DNA from: Candidatus Hydrogenedentota bacterium
GTDB taxonomy: Bacteria > Hydrogenedentota > Hydrogenedentia > Hydrogenedentales > JAGMZX01
Reading direction: 5' to 3'
Assembly (NCBI GenBank): GCA_029556545.1
Contig: JAKQEQ010000084.1
Location: forward strand, 1-64,000
Length of the DNA: 64,000 bases
Shown here: piece after piece, positions 19,691 through 27,835 of the stretch
Numbering within the stretch: the stretch's first letter is position 1
Layout of the letters: each line of letters starts with the position of its first letter
Program-made: the position numbers and the translations under genes
Notes under the pieces: model-generated
Database searches by the model: none
Told to the model about the DNA's origin: nothing
The model's input: only the letters and a program-made list of their open reading frames with translations

Positions 19691-22267
19691 ATGCCGGGAC
19701 AAACACCGAAAAACGAACTTCGTGGCGAGACCGCGTTGCGGCGGATTACGCCCGACGCCGTCGAGCACATGCGCGAGGCCATCGCGGAAACAGGCGGTCG
19801 CGAAGTGTTCTTCGCGGGGACCCTGGACCCGACGGGGCGCGTGTTTGAGGTGCGGGTCTGCGCGCGCGGCACCGAGGCCGCGGTCCCGGCGCTATTCGAG
19901 GGACTCCGCGTGCGCGACGTGGTCCTGCACAACCACCCGTCCGGGGGACTCGAACCAAGCGACGCGGACCTCGAACTGGCCTCGGTATACAGCGCGCACG
20001 GGCACGGCGTCTTCATCGTGGACAACGCGGTAAGCCGCGTCTACGTGGTGGTCGAGCCCTTCCTGGCCCAAGACGCCGAGCCGTTGGACCCCAAAGAACT
20101 GGCGCGGTTCTTCCGGCCAGACGGAAAACTCGCGCGGACGCTGCCCCATTTCGAGGTGCGCCCGCAGCAGGCCGAGATGATGGACGCCGTCGCCCAGGCG
20201 TTCAACCATGACGGCATCGCGGCGATCGAGGCGCCCACAGGGGTCGGGAAGACCGTGGCCTATCTGCTGCCCGCGGCGCTCTGGGCGGTGCGCAACAAGG
20301 AGCGCGTGGTCGTCTCGACCCGGACCATCAACCTCCAGGAGCAGATCGTCCACAAGGACATCCCGCTGCTTCAGCGATGCCTGAAGGAGAAGTTCACCAG
20401 TTGTCTCGTGAAAGGCCGGGGCAACTACCTCTGTCTGCGCAAGCTGGAACGACTGCTCTCCGAGGCCTCGCTGTTTGACGACGCCGGTCTGCGCGCCCAA
20501 ATTCAGGCACTCGTGGAGTGGGCCGGGAACACGACGGAAGGCGACCGGGAGGACCTGCCCTTCGTCCCCGAACGCGACCTGTGGGACCGCGTGTGCTCCG
20601 AGTCCGACACCTGCGCGATGGGGCGCTGCCCCGACCAGCAGAAGTGTTTCGTAACCCGCGCGCGCCGCCAGATCGCGAAAGCGGACATTCTGGTGGTGAA
20701 CCATCACATGCTCTTCGCCGACCTCGCGATCAAGAAGGAACTCGGCGACTTCTCCGCCCTCTCCGTGCTCCCCTCCTATCAGCGCCTGGTCTTCGACGAG
20801 GCGCACAGCATCGAGGATTCCGCCACCGAGTACATGGGCGCGAACGCGACCCGCCTGGGCGCGCTGGCCACGCTCGGTCGGTTCCTCCGCGCCGAGCGCG
20901 GCCAGGAACGCGGCCTCATCCCGTTCCTGCGCCTGAAACTGGTCAAGGAATGCTCCCAACTTGGGATAGACCAGTTCGAGGTGATCCAGCGGATCATCGA
21001 GCAACAGATCCTGCCCGAATTGGCGCTTGTGCGCGAGACCTTGGGTGCGGTATTCGACGCTCTGCGCGCGCTCGCGGCGGCCAAATGCGGCCAGATCGGC
21101 CGCGAAATCAAGTGGCGGCTCACCCCGGAGATCTTGCGGGACCCCGAGGTGCGCGCCGTCCATGCGGAACAGGTCGCGCCCGCGGTCGAGGCCGTGTCAA
21201 AGCTGGTGCAGTCGTGTACGGCGCTGCTGCGGCGCTTGCAGGCGATCCCCCCCGACCCCGAAGCCAAAGCTTCGCCCATCGAACTCGAAATGCTCCAGTT
21301 GAGCGCCTACACAAAGCGGCTCGAACGCCTGGCGCTGGTCTTGGCCGAATCAACCAGCGAAGAACTCGCCGAGAACACGGTGCGCTGGATCGAAATTGAC
21401 GCGGAGAACGCGAATTTCGTGCGCGTCGCCCGGTGCCCGCTCGAAGTGGGCAAGCCCATGGCCGACTGGCTCTACGGCAACCTCAAGACGGTCGTTATGA
21501 CTTCCGCCACATTAACGGTGCGCCGCGAGTTTGATTACCTCTTCGGGCGGCTGGGACTTGACCTGGTCCCCCGCGACCGTGTGCAGGCCGCCTGCCTCGA
21601 TACGCCGTTCGACTTCGGCGATCAGGCGCTGCTCGGCATCATGACCGACTTGGTCTCCCCGAGTGAGAAGGGATTCCTGGAAGAGTCCGTCGGCGCGGTC
21701 CGCGAAGTCCTGCGCGCCACCCGGGGCCACGCCTTTGTCCTGTTCACCTCGTTCTACGCCCTCGACTTCACCTACCGGCGGCTGCACGAGGAACTGCGCG
21801 CGCAGGGTATTACGCCGCTAAAGCAAGGCGAGGCATCCCGCACCCAACTCCTCGATCGATTCCGGATCGACGCCGCAAGCGTCCTCTTCGCCACGGACAG
21901 CTTCTGGGAAGGCGTCGACGTTGCCGGCCGCGCGCTGCAGTGTGTTATACTCCCTCGGCTTCCGTTCCGGGTGCCCACCGAGCCCGTCCTCGAGGCCCGC
22001 GCCGAAGCCATCGACGCCCGCGGCGGCAACTCGTTCCTGAGCTATTCCGTTCCTCAGGCGGTCATCAAATTCCGGCAGGGCTTCGGACGGCTCATCCGCC
22101 GCCGTACGGACCGGGGGGCGGTGGTCGTGCTCGATTCGCGGATCGTGACCAAGTACTATGGCCGCATCTTCGTGGAATCACTCCCGCGCGCGCGGATTGT
22201 TCGGGGCGCGCGCAAGGAAGTGCTCCACGCTTTGAACCGATTCTTCGAATCGGTTCGAGAGGACTGA
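19691..22267 (+). CDS. DinG/XPD-type iron-sulfur helicase with N-terminal RadC-like JAB domain
   Basis: The 858-aa protein starts at ATG 19691. Residues 1-120 form a JAB/MPN-type domain with the RadC-type motif HNHPSGGLEPSDAD (His80, His82, Asp93), spaced identically to the motif in the separate RadC of this window. Residues 150-858 form a superfamily 2 helicase. It has Walker A APTGVGKT (Lys187) and DEAH at 369-372. Four cysteines at 248, 308, 313 and 319 have the C-X4-C-X5-C spacing of the DinG iron-sulfur cluster. C-terminal helicase motifs include FATDSFWEGVDVAG and FGRLIRRRTDRG. It probably unwinds DNA 5' to 3' with damaged or RNA-containing substrates. The JAB domain may be a metallohydrolase, but its substrate is unknown. 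The stop lies 5 bp before pgi. Confidence 0.9.
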   Translation: MPGQTPKNELRGETALRRITPDAVEHMREAIAETGGREVFFAGTLDPTGRVFEVRVCARGTEAAVPALFEGLRVRDVVLHNHPSGGLEPSDADLELASVYSAHGHGVFIVDNAVSRVYVVVEPFLAQDAEPLDPKELARFFRPDGKLARTLPHFEVRPQQAEMMDAVAQAFNHDGIAAIEAPTGVGKTVAYLLPAALWAVRNKERVVVSTRTINLQEQIVHKDIPLLQRCLKEKFTSCLVKGRGNYLCLRKLERLLSEASLFDDAGLRAQIQALVEWAGNTTEGDREDLPFVPERDLWDRVCSESDTCAMGRCPDQQKCFVTRARRQIAKADILVVNHHMLFADLAIKKELGDFSALSVLPSYQRLVFDEAHSIEDSATEYMGANATRLGALATLGRFLRAERGQERGLIPFLRLKLVKECSQLGIDQFEVIQRIIEQQILPELALVRETLGAVFDALRALAAAKCGQIGREIKWRLTPEILRDPEVRAVHAEQVAPAVEAVSKLVQSCTALLRRLQAIPPDPEAKASPIELEMLQLSAYTKRLERLALVLAESTSEELAENTVRWIEIDAENANFVRVARCPLEVGKPMADWLYGNLKTVVMTSATLTVRREFDYLFGRLGLDLVPRDRVQAACLDTPFDFGDQALLGIMTDLVSPSEKGFLEESVGAVREVLRATRGHAFVLFTSFYALDFTYRRLHEELRAQGITPLKQGEASRTQLLDRFRIDAASVLFATDSFWEGVDVAGRALQCVILPRLPFRVPTEPVLEARAEAIDARGGNSFLSYSVPQAVIKFRQGFGRLIRRRTDRGAVVVLDSRIVTKYYGRIFVESLPRARIVRGARKEVLHALNRFFESVRED

Positions 22268-22272
22268 GATTC

Positions 22273-23649
22273 ATGGACGATGCCATTCGTATCGACGCAA
22301 CCCGCGCGCTGTCGAGCGCCGTGGGCGAGGCACACGGGGTCGCCGAGGCGGAACTGGACGCCATCGCCCCGCGCGTGCGCCAATTGCACGGAATCCTCGC
22401 CGAAGAGCGCGCAACCGCGAAATACGGCTTCTACGACCTCTACAAAGACACCGACGTCATCGATCGCGTCAAGGCGGAGGCGGATCGGTTTCACGCGATG
22501 GGTTACGAGAACCTCGTGGTGCTCGGCATCGGCGGTTCCGCCCTCGGCTTGACCGCCCTCCACACCGCGCTCCACCCGCCGTACTACAACTTGCGCGACC
22601 CGAAGGCGCGCGACGGGCGGCCCCGGCTGTTCGTCATGGACAATATCGATCCGACGACCTTCGCACAGATGATGCGGCTGTGCCCGCCCGAGAAGACCCT
22701 GTATAACGCTATCTCGAAATCGGGCGAGACCGCCGAGACGATGCTGCAACTGCTCGTGATCATCGAACCGCTCGAACGCGCCATGGGCAAGGACGGCGTG
22801 AAGGATCACCTCGTCATCACCACGAGCCCGGACCGCGATCGGGTTCCCAATGCACCCATAAGTCTGCTACGACCGGTGGCGAAGAAATACGGCCTGACGG
22901 CCTTCGATATCCCCGTGAACGTCGGAGGACGCTTCTCCGTCTTCTCGCAGGTCGGGATGTTTCCCGCCGCCGTCCTCGGACTGGATATCGACGGCATGAT
23001 GGCCGGCTGCGCGGCCATGGACGCCCGGTGCGGCCAACCGGATTTGCACGCGAACCCCGCCTACTTGCGCGCCGCCCTGCATTATCTCCTCGATACCCGC
23101 AAGGGCAAGACGATATCGGTCATGATGCCTTACGCGGACGGCCTGCGCAGCGTCGCCGACTGGTACTGCCAACTCTGGGCTGAGAGTCTGGGCAAGCAGT
23201 ACGACCTGGACGGCAAGAACGTCTTTGCCGGTCAGACGCCGGTCAAGGCGCTGGGCGCCACCGACCAGCACTCCCAGGTCCAACTCTACCGCGAAGGCCC
23301 CAACAACAAGGTATTCAATATCGTCGAGGTCGCGGAGTTCAGCGAGACCCTGCCCGTGCCGAACACCCTGCAATGCGTGCCGGAACTCGAATACCTACGC
23401 GGCGCGACCATGAATAAGCTTATGGCCGCGGAGTTGCAGGGAACAGTGGACGCCCTTACGCTGAGCAAGCGGCCCGTCATCCGCGTCACGCTGCCGCGTC
23501 TCAACGCCGGTACCGTGGCGCAACTCCTTTACATGCTCGAAGTCGAGACCGCCATGGCCGGGCGCTTGTATCACGTCAATGCGTTCGATCAGCCCGGCGT
23601 CGAGGAAGGCAAGCGCATCGCGCGCGAACTCATGGGAGCCGACTGTTGA
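22273..23649 (+). CDS. pgi: Glucose-6-phosphate isomerase
   Basis: The 458-aa phosphoglucose isomerase interconverts glucose 6-phosphate and fructose 6-phosphate in glycolysis and gluconeogenesis. Visible family signatures include LGIGGSALGLTAL for phosphate binding, AISKSGETAET, the NVGGRFSVFSQVG signature, and an ATDQHSQVQLYREG stretch near the active site. The length fits the shorter bacterial type. ATG at 22273 lies 5 bp after the helicase stop. A longer in-frame extension upstream overlaps the helicase and is rejected. The last codons overlap the TTG of the following membrane-protein gene (TTGA), so the helicase, isomerase and membrane-protein genes probably share a transcript. The combination appears to be positional rather than functional. 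Confidence 0.95.
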   Translation: MDDAIRIDATRALSSAVGEAHGVAEAELDAIAPRVRQLHGILAEERATAKYGFYDLYKDTDVIDRVKAEADRFHAMGYENLVVLGIGGSALGLTALHTALHPPYYNLRDPKARDGRPRLFVMDNIDPTTFAQMMRLCPPEKTLYNAISKSGETAETMLQLLVIIEPLERAMGKDGVKDHLVITTSPDRDRVPNAPISLLRPVAKKYGLTAFDIPVNVGGRFSVFSQVGMFPAAVLGLDIDGMMAGCAAMDARCGQPDLHANPAYLRAALHYLLDTRKGKTISVMMPYADGLRSVADWYCQLWAESLGKQYDLDGKNVFAGQTPVKALGATDQHSQVQLYREGPNNKVFNIVEVAEFSETLPVPNTLQCVPELEYLRGATMNKLMAAELQGTVDALTLSKRPVIRVTLPRLNAGTVAQLLYMLEVETAMAGRLYHVNAFDQPGVEEGKRIARELMGADC

Positions 23650-25400
23650 GTCACCCCGAGATCGAGGAAGCATTACCCTCCGATCGGTCCGGAAAACCGG
23701 GGGACTCCATCGGCGCGCGCCGCATCCGGCACGCGTTCCGCTTCGCCGTACTGGCGTGCGTCGTCGCCACCCTCACGCTGTGGTTCGCCGAGAACTACCT
23801 CCGGTACCCGAAACCCGAGCGACTCTACCGCATGGCCCTCCTGCATGAGGATGACTCGGCGCGCGCGTTATTGCGCAACCTGGTTCCGAAGGACGACGAG
23901 ATTCCGCAAGACCCGCGATTCGGAACCTATCTGGCCGCACTCGCGTTCATCGAGGACGGCACATGGGAGCGGCAACGACAGGGCATCTACGAGTCCTACG
24001 CGGTCGACCCCCTGGTCATCGAGCGCTACGAACAGGCCCTCGGCGCGGACAAGGAAAACCCTTTCATCCTGACGTTGTTCGGCTGTGCGCTCTTTCTTGA
24101 CGGTCAGTACACACGCGCGCGCGACGTGTTTCGCGACGCACGCCGCTTCACCCCCGCGGAAGACGCGTTGCCCGCGTATCTCGAAGCGGCGGCGCGCGCG
24201 CACCTCGGTGAGATGGGCGAAGCCCTGAGCCTTATCCGGCAGACCAGCGGCAACCCCGCAATGCGCATTCACATACCCGAGCCCCTTTGGCACCCCAGTC
24301 TGCCCCGTCAAGGTATGTGGTACGCCCACGTCCAGCGCCGACTGACCGAGCGCGTCCTCGCGCCCCTCGTCGCGCTCAAGAACCTCGTCTGCTCGCGCGC
24401 GGGACGCCACGCCCCCGAGTCCCCCGCCCCGAACACACCCACGCAGGATGCCGGAGGAGGCGCGCAACCCGCCTTCGACAAGGAAGCATGGCTTCAGGAG
24501 GTGGAAACGCTGGGACGCCGCCTGCTGGCCGTCCCGCCCAGCGCGACCGGGGCGGGCGCGGCGCAGGTCGACGCGACGGTCGGCGAGAGCATCGCCCGGA
24601 CACTGACCACGCTGCAAGCCCGACTGAGCCTCACGTTCCAGCAGGAGGCCCTGCGCCTGCGCTTGCAGAGTGTCTCATTGCCCGCCGCGGACCGCGAAGC
24701 CGCCCGCCGCCGCCTGCAACTGATCGAGGACGCCCAGGCACAACTCCAGGCGTTCGACGAGACGCGATCCGAACGGGTACTGCAGCACGCCGTGGTCGTG
24801 AATCGGCCCGGAGTCCTCTGTTTCCAGACGCTCGCCGCGTGCCTCGCGGCCTACGCCCTGGCATACCTCCTCGGCAAGCTGCTCCACGCCGGACGCACAG
24901 CCTGGGCCGTGCCCCATCCCTCTTGGGTGCTCGCGAGTCTCGGCGCGGTCTTCCTCCTGCTGCTTCTCATCCTGCTGACCCTACTGCTCATCGGCAGCGT
25001 CACACGCCAGCCGGGCGCCTGGCTTGACGGCTGCTCCTACGCGTGGTACGGGCTCGTCGCGTCCCTCATGCTTGCCGGGCTCGCCTATCCGCGGCTGCTG
25101 CTGCGCCGCGCGACGACCGGCCCGTCGCCGTCCCACGACTCCGCGCCCGAGCCCCCATCGCGCACGGCATCCCCCGCCGTCCGCGGCGATACCCGCGCCT
25201 ATGCTGGCATGTTACGCCGCTATTACGGCATGCTTGCGGCCACTTTCCTCGTGTTCCTCTGCGTGTACGCCATCGCACACCGCCTGATCACCGGTTTGTA
25301 TCCGTTTATCCACGCAAAGCTTCTTATCTCCGGCCTCCAGCAGGAGGAACTTGACCTCGTGCTCCGCGTGCGGTTCCTGCTCGATGGCGCCATGTTCTAG
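23646..25400 (+). CDS. Uncharacterised membrane protein with a TPR-like N-terminal region
   Basis: I do not recognise this 584-aa protein as a named family. The TTG start at 23646 overlaps the pgi stop (TTGA), indicating coupling. One hydrophobic segment at about residues 34-53 is followed by a soluble region whose helical pattern around 100-210 (ALGADKENPFILTLFGCALF, then ARDVFRDARRF) is TPR-like. A Pro/Ala-rich linker and a helical, possibly coiled-coil stretch at about 280-385 come next. Four membrane segments fill the last 200 residues. The soluble domain's side of the membrane cannot be fixed. It could be a scaffold in the envelope. No catalytic motif was found. Confidence 0.75.
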   Translation: MSHPEIEEALPSDRSGKPGDSIGARRIRHAFRFAVLACVVATLTLWFAENYLRYPKPERLYRMALLHEDDSARALLRNLVPKDDEIPQDPRFGTYLAALAFIEDGTWERQRQGIYESYAVDPLVIERYEQALGADKENPFILTLFGCALFLDGQYTRARDVFRDARRFTPAEDALPAYLEAAARAHLGEMGEALSLIRQTSGNPAMRIHIPEPLWHPSLPRQGMWYAHVQRRLTERVLAPLVALKNLVCSRAGRHAPESPAPNTPTQDAGGGAQPAFDKEAWLQEVETLGRRLLAVPPSATGAGAAQVDATVGESIARTLTTLQARLSLTFQQEALRLRLQSVSLPAADREAARRRLQLIEDAQAQLQAFDETRSERVLQHAVVVNRPGVLCFQTLAACLAAYALAYLLGKLLHAGRTAWAVPHPSWVLASLGAVFLLLLLILLTLLLIGSVTRQPGAWLDGCSYAWYGLVASLMLAGLAYPRLLLRRATTGPSPSHDSAPEPPSRTASPAVRGDTRAYAGMLRRYYGMLAATFLVFLCVYAIAHRLITGLYPFIHAKLLISGLQQEELDLVLRVRFLLDGAMF

Positions 25401-25529
25401 TCGCGCAAGACCGGCAGCGCCCGGCGATGGTCACCAAATAATGGAGGCAGAACTCCGAAAATCCGCACGCGCCATCCCCGCACCACGTGCCTCTGAATAG
25501 CGAAAACCGAGATATTCGTCAGGAGAGAG

Positions 25530-25559
25530 TTGACAATAGGGCTGCGACTGCTGTACAAT
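25530..25559 (+). promoter_or_regulatory. Promoter for the HTH-receiver gene
   Basis: TTGACA at 25530-25535 and TACAAT at 25554-25559 are separated by 18 bp. Transcription would start near 25566 and leave a leader of about 110 nt before ATG 25675, which has AAGGAG at 25660-25665. The near-consensus boxes suggest strong constitutive expression. Confidence 0.65.
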
Positions 25560-25674
25560 ATTGGCAAACGGCGCAAAATGTGAATTCCTGCATCGCGCGC
25601 CACCCCACAAGACCGTTGTGCGTTAGAGATTGCGCTGTTAGGGGCCAGTAGTCACTACGAAGGAGAATGAGAAA

Positions 25675-26262
25675 ATGGCTGGAGACCGCGAACAAAAGGC
25701 GTTCACCACCTTCGAGGCAGCGAAGATTTGCCATGTCACGCACCACAGCATCAAGAACTGGATCAAGCAGGGCCTGATCAAAGCCTCCAGAACCCCCGGC
25801 GGCCATTACCGCATTCTCGAAGAAGACCTCGACCGCTTCCGCGAGAAGTACGACATGTTCCCCCGCGAAAAGGGTCCCGTCAAGCGCCGCATCATGATTG
25901 TCGATGACGACCCCGACGCCCTCGCCCTGATGGAGAAGATTCTCAACGACGAGGGATTCGAACTCGTCAAGGTCAGCAACGCCACCGAGGTCGGCCTCAA
26001 GGCCGCACAGCTCACGCCGGACCTCATCCTCCTCGACTTCCTCATGCCGGAGATCAACGGCTTCGAAGTCTGCAAGGCCCTGCGCGACAACGACATGACC
26101 CGCAGTATCCCCATCATGGCCGTCACCTGCCTCACCAAAGAACGCGACATCGAACGCATCTTCGCCTGCGGCGCCGACGAATACCTCGCCAAACCCTTCA
26201 AGGTCGACCAACTCCTCGACAAGGTCAAAGAACTCATCGGACGCGGCCGCGCCATCGATTGA
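25675..26262 (+). CDS. Excisionase/MerR-type HTH fused to a response-regulator receiver domain
   Basis: The 195-aa protein has an N-terminal winged HTH of the excisionase/BldC type (residues about 8-60, including FTTFEAAKICHVTHHSIKNW and RTPGGHYRI). A complete CheY-like receiver occupies about 70-190: IVDDDPDA acidic pocket, LILLDFLMPE phosphoacceptor, and YLAKPFK with the conserved Lys. The order is the reverse of most response regulators, in which the receiver comes first. A good ribosome site (AAGGAG, 9 nt spacing) and a consensus promoter precede it. No kinase gene is adjacent. The nearest is the hybrid kinase ending at 15775, and a link is only inference. It probably binds DNA in a phosphorylation-dependent way. 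Confidence 0.88.
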   Translation: MAGDREQKAFTTFEAAKICHVTHHSIKNWIKQGLIKASRTPGGHYRILEEDLDRFREKYDMFPREKGPVKRRIMIVDDDPDALALMEKILNDEGFELVKVSNATEVGLKAAQLTPDLILLDFLMPEINGFEVCKALRDNDMTRSIPIMAVTCLTKERDIERIFACGADEYLAKPFKVDQLLDKVKELIGRGRAID

Positions 26263-26340
26263 CCGCCCACGAGGCAACGAGAGTCAGGGGATTTGGAAGG
26301 CGACGATTCCTCTGTCCTGAGGGAAAGGCCTAGAGAGCAG

Positions 26341-26376
26341 ATCGCATAGGACGCATAGATCTCATAGGACACATAA
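26341..26376. repeat. Short direct repeats of CATAGGAC-type sequence
   Basis: CATAGGACGCATAG and CATAGGACACATAA lie next to each other after the HTH-receiver gene. They form a small AT-richer patch in the 188-bp space before the convergent aldo/keto reductase gene. No coding or promoter role is evident. Confidence 0.4.
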
Positions 26377-26450
26377 ACACCGGATCCCCCGCCGCATGAA
26401 CCAGACCAGAGCGGCAGGGACTCAACCGGTAACGTCGCCCCCCGCGCGGG

Positions 26451-27620
26451 TCAATCGCCTTCCTGAAGCCGTTTAACCTGCTCGCCTTTGAGCATTTCGT
26501 GTGCTTCGGCGAGGTAGCCGGGTATCCTGGCCGCATGGGGCGAACGCTTCAGGCAATCGCTGAGATCGTACTCGCGAACGCGGTCCGCCTTGTTCCCCGG
26601 AAACCAATTTCCGCCCTCGCCGAGCAGGTTGTAGCGCATCTTCGCGTATTCGAGCATGTCGAACGCCAGGACGAGATTGCGCAGGCGCAGTATCCACTCG
26701 ATGTTGACCTCGCCCGGCGCTTCGTGCCAACGCGGCAACCCCTGGTCCCACGTGGCGGCCCAGTCCTCCCCGAGTACCCGCGCCATCTCCTCGCGGAGGC
26801 GGCGCTCGATGGGCGCGACGGTCTCCCGGGCGCGCGGCAACAGCCGGACCGTCTCCATGTGAATGTCGAAGTCCTCGGGCCGCGCGACGCCGCAACTCAG
26901 CGTGTGGACCTCGGGGCGCGCAAGACAGAACAGCCCGTTGAACACCATCGGGTGCAGCGGCTCGCACAGCCGCAGCAGCTTCTCGCTGGGCCGGTAGAGC
27001 ATCCCCGCTTTGTCGTTCGGGCTGATGATGAACACGCCCATGTCGCGGCGGCGCGCTTCGAGAATGTTCTCCCAGTGGTCCTGGTAGATGAAGTACCAGT
27101 GCAGGTTAACGTGCTCGAACACGTCTTGCTCGATAGCCTTGCGGACGATTTCGACGCCGCCGTGGGTGCTGAACCCGATGTCGCGGATGCGGCCCTCCCG
27201 CTTCCATTGTTGCGCCGTGTCGAGACAGGCCAGCGTCGCTTCGAGCGTCGCCTCGTCGTTGATCCCGTGAAACGAAAACAAATCGATGTAGTCCAGGCGC
27301 AGCAGGCTCATCGACTTTTCGAACGTGTCGATAAATTCCTTCACTTCCTTTTTCGGGCCGACCTTCGTCTGCACGATGATCTGGTCGCGCGGCAGCGTCG
27401 GGAGAATCTTCCCCAGTTGCATTTCGCTCGTACCGTAACCGCGCGCCGTCTCGACGTGATTGATGCCGAGTTCGAGGGATCGACGCACGCACGCCTCGAC
27501 GTTCCGCTGGCTGTCCTCCGCTATCGGCTCGTCTTCTTTCCAACCCTGCTGGAACCGCATCCCGCCGCACGAAATCACCGGGATTTGAAGTTCCGTCTTG
27601 CCAAAACGGCGATACTCCAT
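26451..27620 (-). CDS. Aldo/keto reductase
   Basis: The 389-aa NADP-dependent oxidoreductase belongs to the aldo/keto reductase fold. The N-terminus MEYRRFGKTELQIPVISCGG is typical. The catalytic tetrad is visible: Asp/Glu region NHVETARGYGTSE with Tyr, Lys in VQTKVG, and His in LFSFHG. The family usually has about 320 residues. This one has a C-terminal extension (after about 280) with no recognised motif; it does not carry the four-cysteine ferredoxin cluster seen in some relatives. ATG 27620 was chosen over TTG 27626 because GGAAAGG lies 8 nt upstream of it. It is divergent from the GH127 gene, with 215 bp between them that could hold a shared control region. The substrate is probably a sugar or its ketone. 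Confidence 0.9.
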   Translation of the reverse strand: MEYRRFGKTELQIPVISCGGMRFQQGWKEDEPIAEDSQRNVEACVRRSLELGINHVETARGYGTSEMQLGKILPTLPRDQIIVQTKVGPKKEVKEFIDTFEKSMSLLRLDYIDLFSFHGINDEATLEATLACLDTAQQWKREGRIRDIGFSTHGGVEIVRKAIEQDVFEHVNLHWYFIYQDHWENILEARRRDMGVFIISPNDKAGMLYRPSEKLLRLCEPLHPMVFNGLFCLARPEVHTLSCGVARPEDFDIHMETVRLLPRARETVAPIERRLREEMARVLGEDWAATWDQGLPRWHEAPGEVNIEWILRLRNLVLAFDMLEYAKMRYNLLGEGGNWFPGNKADRVREYDLSDCLKRSPHAARIPGYLAEAHEMLKGEQVKRLQEGD

Positions 27621-27835
27621 GCTCAATGCCTTTCCGTCCGCTTATCGTTGGCTGGTCCCCATCCCGGACATCGCCAAGTCCCTTCGTCCCCGTGCGCCAG
27701 CATAGCACATCGTCAGGCGCGTCGCGTAGCCTTTGGCGGCATACGCGCCGGGCCGCCTTGCCCGGTTCTTTTTCTTGCGCGCCGCATGGTAGCATGACCG
27801 GCGACCGACGCGTTCAACCGAGGGAGAGGCGAACC

